Source of the DNA: an uncultured Eubacteriales bacterium
GTDB lineage: Bacteria > Bacillota > Clostridia > Christensenellales > Borkfalkiaceae
Direction: 5' to 3'
Length of the DNA stretch: 21,666 bases
NCBI GenBank assembly: GCA_900547645.1
Contig: URHP01000027.1
Location: 1-21,666, forward strand
Under the pieces are notes generated by a model. The model made no database searches. It was given only the letters and a program-made list of their open reading frames with translations, and was not told the DNA's origin. Both the position numbers and the translations under genes were made by a program. Position 1 is the stretch's first letter; every line of letters starts with the position of its first letter. This document shows, piece by piece, positions 21,203 through 21,666 of the stretch.

Positions 21203-21265
21203 ATGAAACGCGACTTAGTTGTTCTGAACGCCATGCGCAGCGTGTTTGCGATGCAAATACGTTAG
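21203..21265 (+). CDS. 20-residue ORF, possible leader peptide
   Basis: A frame of 20 codons (start MKRDLVVLNAMRS, end MQIR, TAG at 21263-21265) begins exactly at the predicted transcription start of a consensus promoter, so it could be read from a leaderless mRNA. A terminator follows 28 bp later, and an acetyltransferase gene lies beyond it. That layout resembles ribosome-controlled attenuators of resistance genes. The RNA can also fold: TTTGC/GCAAA (21245-21257) inside ACGCCA/TGGCGT (21228-21273). It may instead be a small RNA of about 115 nt, with the ORF a coincidence. Confidence 0.4.
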   Translation: MKRDLVVLNAMRSVFAMQIR

Positions 21266-21293
21266 TTTGGCGTGTCTCATTTTTGAAAAGAAA

Positions 21294-21317
21294 GTCCGCC
21301 GAACGGCGGGCTTTTTT
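21294..21317 (+). terminator. Terminator between the 20-codon ORF and GNAT gene
   Basis: Stem GTCCGCC/GGCGGGC (21294-21300 with 21305-21311, one T-G pair), GAAC loop, six T (21312-21317). Confidence 0.9.
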
Positions 21318-21363
21318 GATGTTCGGAGATCGGGCTGCGCCGTGGCGGGAAGGAGCATATCGT

Positions 21364-21616
21364 ATGCAGCAGTCGGGCAGTAAAATTCTCGGAACGCAGC
21401 GGCTTATTCTGCGTCCCTTCCGCGCGTCCGACGCGGAGCAGGCGTTCGGCAATTGGATGAGCGATCCCGCCGTCACGCATTTTCTGACGTGGACGCCGCA
21501 CAAGGACGTATCGTTCACGCGGAAGCTGCTGGCGGCGTGGGAGGAAGAGGCAAAATCGCCCGACGTGTACCATTGGGCAGTCGTATGGCGGGAGACGTGC
21601 GCGGTGATCGGCGATC
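21364..21616 (+). CDS. GNAT acetyltransferase, RimJ/RimL type, truncated by contig end
   Basis: The first 84 codons are present. The start has the RimJ/RimL pattern: RLILRPFRASDAEQAF, then NWMSDPAVTHFLTWTPHKD, which covers the N-terminal part of the fold before the acetyl-CoA motif. Members acetylate ribosomal proteins or small molecules such as antibiotics; the substrate cannot be told. The ATG at 21364 follows GGAAGGAG (21348-21355) at ideal spacing. Only the terminator precedes it, and no separate promoter is visible, so read-through from the promoter at 21168 is likely. True sequence ends at 21616; the frame runs on into adapter DNA, adding false residues (VSYTHLRAHETS), and those must not be annotated as protein. 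Confidence 0.87.
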
Positions 21617-21666
21617 CTGTCTCTTATACACATCTCCGAGCCCACGAGACTAGCGCTCATCTCGTA
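21617..21666 (+). other. Illumina Nextera adapter contamination
   Basis: CTGTCTCTTATACACATCT (21617-21635) is the Tn5 mosaic end used in Nextera libraries. CCGAGCCCACGAGAC (21636-21650) is the rest of the read-2 adapter; TAGCGCTC (21651-21658) is an 8-base i7 index, which I recall as one of the Nextera XT v2 set; and ATCTCGTA (21659-21666) starts the P7 flow-cell sequence. This is artificial DNA and should be trimmed. Translating it gives the well-known database artefacts CLLYTSPSPRD and MSASLVGSEMCIRDR. Confidence 0.98.

Noticed and set aside
21277..21660. Minus-strand protein starting MSASLVGSEMCIRDR
   Set aside because: The start is translated Nextera adapter, and the rest is antisense to the truncated acetyltransferase.

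Overview
The window is one contig end of a GC-rich, spore-forming Clostridia-type Firmicute, probably a gut or metagenome assembly. The evidence is a pair of spore maturation genes (spmA, spmB), a preQ1-controlled QueT transporter, a DUF4250 protein, near-consensus sigma-A promoters with 17-bp spacers, U-tailed hairpin terminators, and a gene order (yaaO-like, holB, yaaT/ricT, yabB/trmN6, yabC/rsmI) close to that of Bacillus subtilis. The species cannot be named from sequence reading alone. The window opens inside a 23S rRNA gene, a typical assembly break. It ends in Illumina Nextera adapter sequence (21617-21666), which cuts the last gene, so that end is not a biological boundary.

Layout. 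1-691: 3' end of the 23S gene, a structured spacer without tRNA, the 5S gene and the operon terminator. 716-1732: an AT-rich orphan gene behind a consensus promoter, then about 480 bp without a convincing gene. 1733-3997: a GNAT acetyltransferase, a MarR regulator read convergently, a DUF4250 small protein, a 67-residue protein with DnaA-box-like repeats in front of it, and a YjjG-like HAD phosphatase. 3999-8194 (minus strand): queT under a preQ1-I-like riboswitch, a DUF378 membrane protein, a GltS-type transporter coupled to a PlsC-type acyltransferase carrying extra domains, and an 85-residue conserved protein. 8237-9961: an Lrp/AsnC regulator overlapping a class I aminotransferase, the arrangement of the B. 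subtilis alanine pair yugG-yugH. 9977-16403: one long co-directional run greA-lysS-membrane protein-YaaO-like PLP enzyme-holB-ricT behind a consensus promoter and an unusually structured leader RNA. 16433-18197: a ferredoxin with its own promoter and terminator, then trmN6 and rsmI. 18256-19784: an O-antigen-ligase-like membrane protein. 19785-20070: an AT-rich gap with a candidate minus-strand small RNA. 20071-21157 (minus): spmA-spmB behind a sigma-E-like promoter. 21168-21616: a 20-codon ORF with promoter and terminator in front of a truncated GNAT gene.

The signals I consider most worth follow-up are: (i) four independent genes where a -10 box lies exactly 6 bp before the ATG, which predicts leaderless mRNAs; (ii) the greA leader, with three hairpins and a competing long-range helix ending just before the ribosome binding site; (iii) the promoter, 20-codon ORF, terminator and acetyltransferase arrangement at the right end, which looks like an attenuator; (iv) the candidate small RNA near 19.9 kb. 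All are read by eye; no folding, homology search or expression data were available.
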